NCBI GenBank assembly: GCA_023487325.1
Contig: JAMDBS010000089.1
Coordinates: forward strand, 1-6,408
Source of the DNA: Patescibacteria group bacterium
Lineage (GTDB): Bacteria > Patescibacteria > UBA1384 > JAMDBS01
Length of the DNA stretch: 6,408 nucleotides
Reading direction: 5' to 3'
Shown here: positions 6,027-6,408 of the stretch, one piece after another
Layout: each line of letters begins with the position of its first letter
Position numbering within the stretch: position 1 is the stretch's first letter
The notes under the pieces: generated by a model
Told to the model about the DNA's origin: nothing
Databases searched by the model: none
The model's input: the letters and a program-made list of their open reading frames with translations, nothing else
Position numbers and translations under genes: made by a program

Positions 6027-6032
6027 TATAAT
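6004..6032 (+). promoter_or_regulatory. Possible divergent promoter for the PEGA-domain gene
   Basis: A perfect TATAAT (6027-6032) lies 17 nt after a weak TTTCAA (6004-6009) on the plus strand. It overlaps the murA promoter on the opposite strand almost completely. Transcription would begin near 6039, and the roughly 127-nt leader would carry the heptad repeat tract. The -35 is poor, so this is one of two candidates for the gene at 6166. Confidence 0.35.
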
Positions 6033-6060
6033 ATAAGAATAAAAGCTATAGGTCATCAAT

Positions 6061-6128
6061 AGTCGAAAGCGGAAACGCGAAAGTCTGGGAATGAGTTATA
6101 AATTATAAGTTATAAGTTTTAAGATATA
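6061..6128. repeat. Heptanucleotide-periodic intergenic tract
   Basis: On the plus strand, in 7-nt phase from 6059, the sequence reads ATAGTCG, AAAGCGG, AAACGCG, AAAGTCT, GGGAATG, AGTTATA, AATTATA, AGTTATA, AGTTTTA, AGATATA. The second half is a clear degenerate AGTTATA tandem. The first 25 nt (6061-6085) align without gaps to the reverse complement of 576-600 in the TagA-like gene at 20 of 25 positions. The tract lies between the divergent promoter region and the PEGA gene. Its role is unknown. Confidence 0.7.
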
Positions 6129-6131
6129 GTT

Positions 6132-6162
6132 TTGACATTTGAGATTTAAACTTAGCGATAAT
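6132..6162 (+). promoter_or_regulatory. Possible near-leaderless promoter for the PEGA-domain gene
   Basis: A perfect TTGACA (6132-6137) is followed after 19 nt by GATAAT (6157-6162). The spacing is longer than ideal. The start codon at 6166 is only 3 nt past the -10, so transcription would begin at or within the first codons. This makes sense only if the gene is leaderless or its start lies further in. Confidence 0.3.
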
Positions 6163-6165
6163 TTT

Positions 6166-6408
6166 ATGAAAATATTATCAATTTTGAAGAATGTATTGAT
6201 AGCTATTGTAATAATTGTAGTGGGAACATATTTAATTATTATTGCTAATGGCTATAAGATAAATTGGCAGGCTAAAACTCTGCAAAAAACAGGTATGATA
6301 TATTTAAAAAGTTTACCACAAGATGTAAATATTTTTCTTGATGGAAAACAAGTGACCCAAAAGACTCCGGCGCGTATCGGCAATCTCTTGCCTAAACGGT
6401 ATGATATA
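6166..6408 (+). CDS. PEGA-domain membrane-anchored protein, 3' end beyond window
   Basis: 81 codons are open from ATG at 6166 to the right edge. The protein starts MKILSILKN and has one hydrophobic segment (about residues 7-27, VLIAIVIIVVGTYLIIIA), an uncleaved anchor or signal peptide with no lipobox cysteine. Then come ANGYKINW, a linker, and from about residue 43 TGMIYLKSLPQDVNIFLDGKQ, TPARI and LPKRYDI. This is the start of a PEGA-type beta-sandwich repeat (pattern G.l.l.S.P..v.I.lDGk...tP..i..L.p..Y.v). Such proteins are usually extracytoplasmic and bind surface or wall components; here that is inference from the family. There is no clear Shine-Dalgarno. It is divergent from murA across about 210 nt. 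Complete PEGA proteins in CPR bacteria are often several hundred residues long with a C-terminal beta-propeller-like region, so most of the gene is probably missing. Confidence 0.75.
   Translation, partial: MKILSILKNVLIAIVIIVVGTYLIIIANGYKINWQAKTLQKTGMIYLKSLPQDVNIFLDGKQVTQKTPARIGNLLPKRYDI

Overview
The window looks like a chromosomal piece of an uncultivated, AT-rich bacterium, most likely a Candidate Phyla Radiation (Patescibacteria, Parcubacteria-like) genome. This rests on recognition of protein styles, not on a marker gene: a short glycosyltransferase opening MLIGIDASRA, a small DUF5652-like two-helix membrane protein, a PEGA-domain lipoprotein-like or anchored protein, tiny unnamed genes, and compact gene spacing. 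TGA serves as an ordinary stop at the end of the gene at 1495-2502, so the standard bacterial code fits and the Gracilibacteria/SR1 recoding does not.

Layout. Almost everything reads leftward (minus strand) from a divergent promoter region at about 5956-6165. The run is murA (UDP-GlcNAc enolpyruvyl transferase, TTG start), mreB (directly abutting murA), a GT4-type glycosyltransferase, a four-helix membrane protein of unknown function, a DUF5652-like small membrane protein (8-nt overlap with the gene before it), a 47-residue cysteine-rich metallothionein-like protein, and a 58-residue two-helix membrane protein. After a short AT-rich gap with a possible promoter comes a WecG/TagA/CpsF-family glycosyltransferase that runs off the left edge. 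On the right, a PEGA-domain protein reads rightward and runs off the right edge.

How it fits together. MurA makes the first committed peptidoglycan precursor and MreB organises side-wall synthesis, so the front of the cluster is cell-wall growth. The two glycosyltransferases (GT4 and TagA-like) suggest surface glycan or lipid-linked polysaccharide synthesis. The membrane proteins between them are unassigned. No mreC, mreD, rodA or pbp2 is in the window.

The most unusual content is a dispersed 7-nt-periodic repeat. One tract (527-604) lies inside the TagA-like gene. It consists of ten 7-nt units and one 8-nt unit, 78 nt in all, so it adds exactly 26 codons without breaking the frame. The second tract (6061-6128) lies between murA and the PEGA gene. 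A 25-nt stretch of each matches the other at 20 of 25 positions. The second notable item is the cysteine-rich mini-gene at 1086-1229, with 11 Cys in 47 residues, a strong Shine-Dalgarno, and a palindromic CTGAG/CGAAGG-type repeat immediately upstream.
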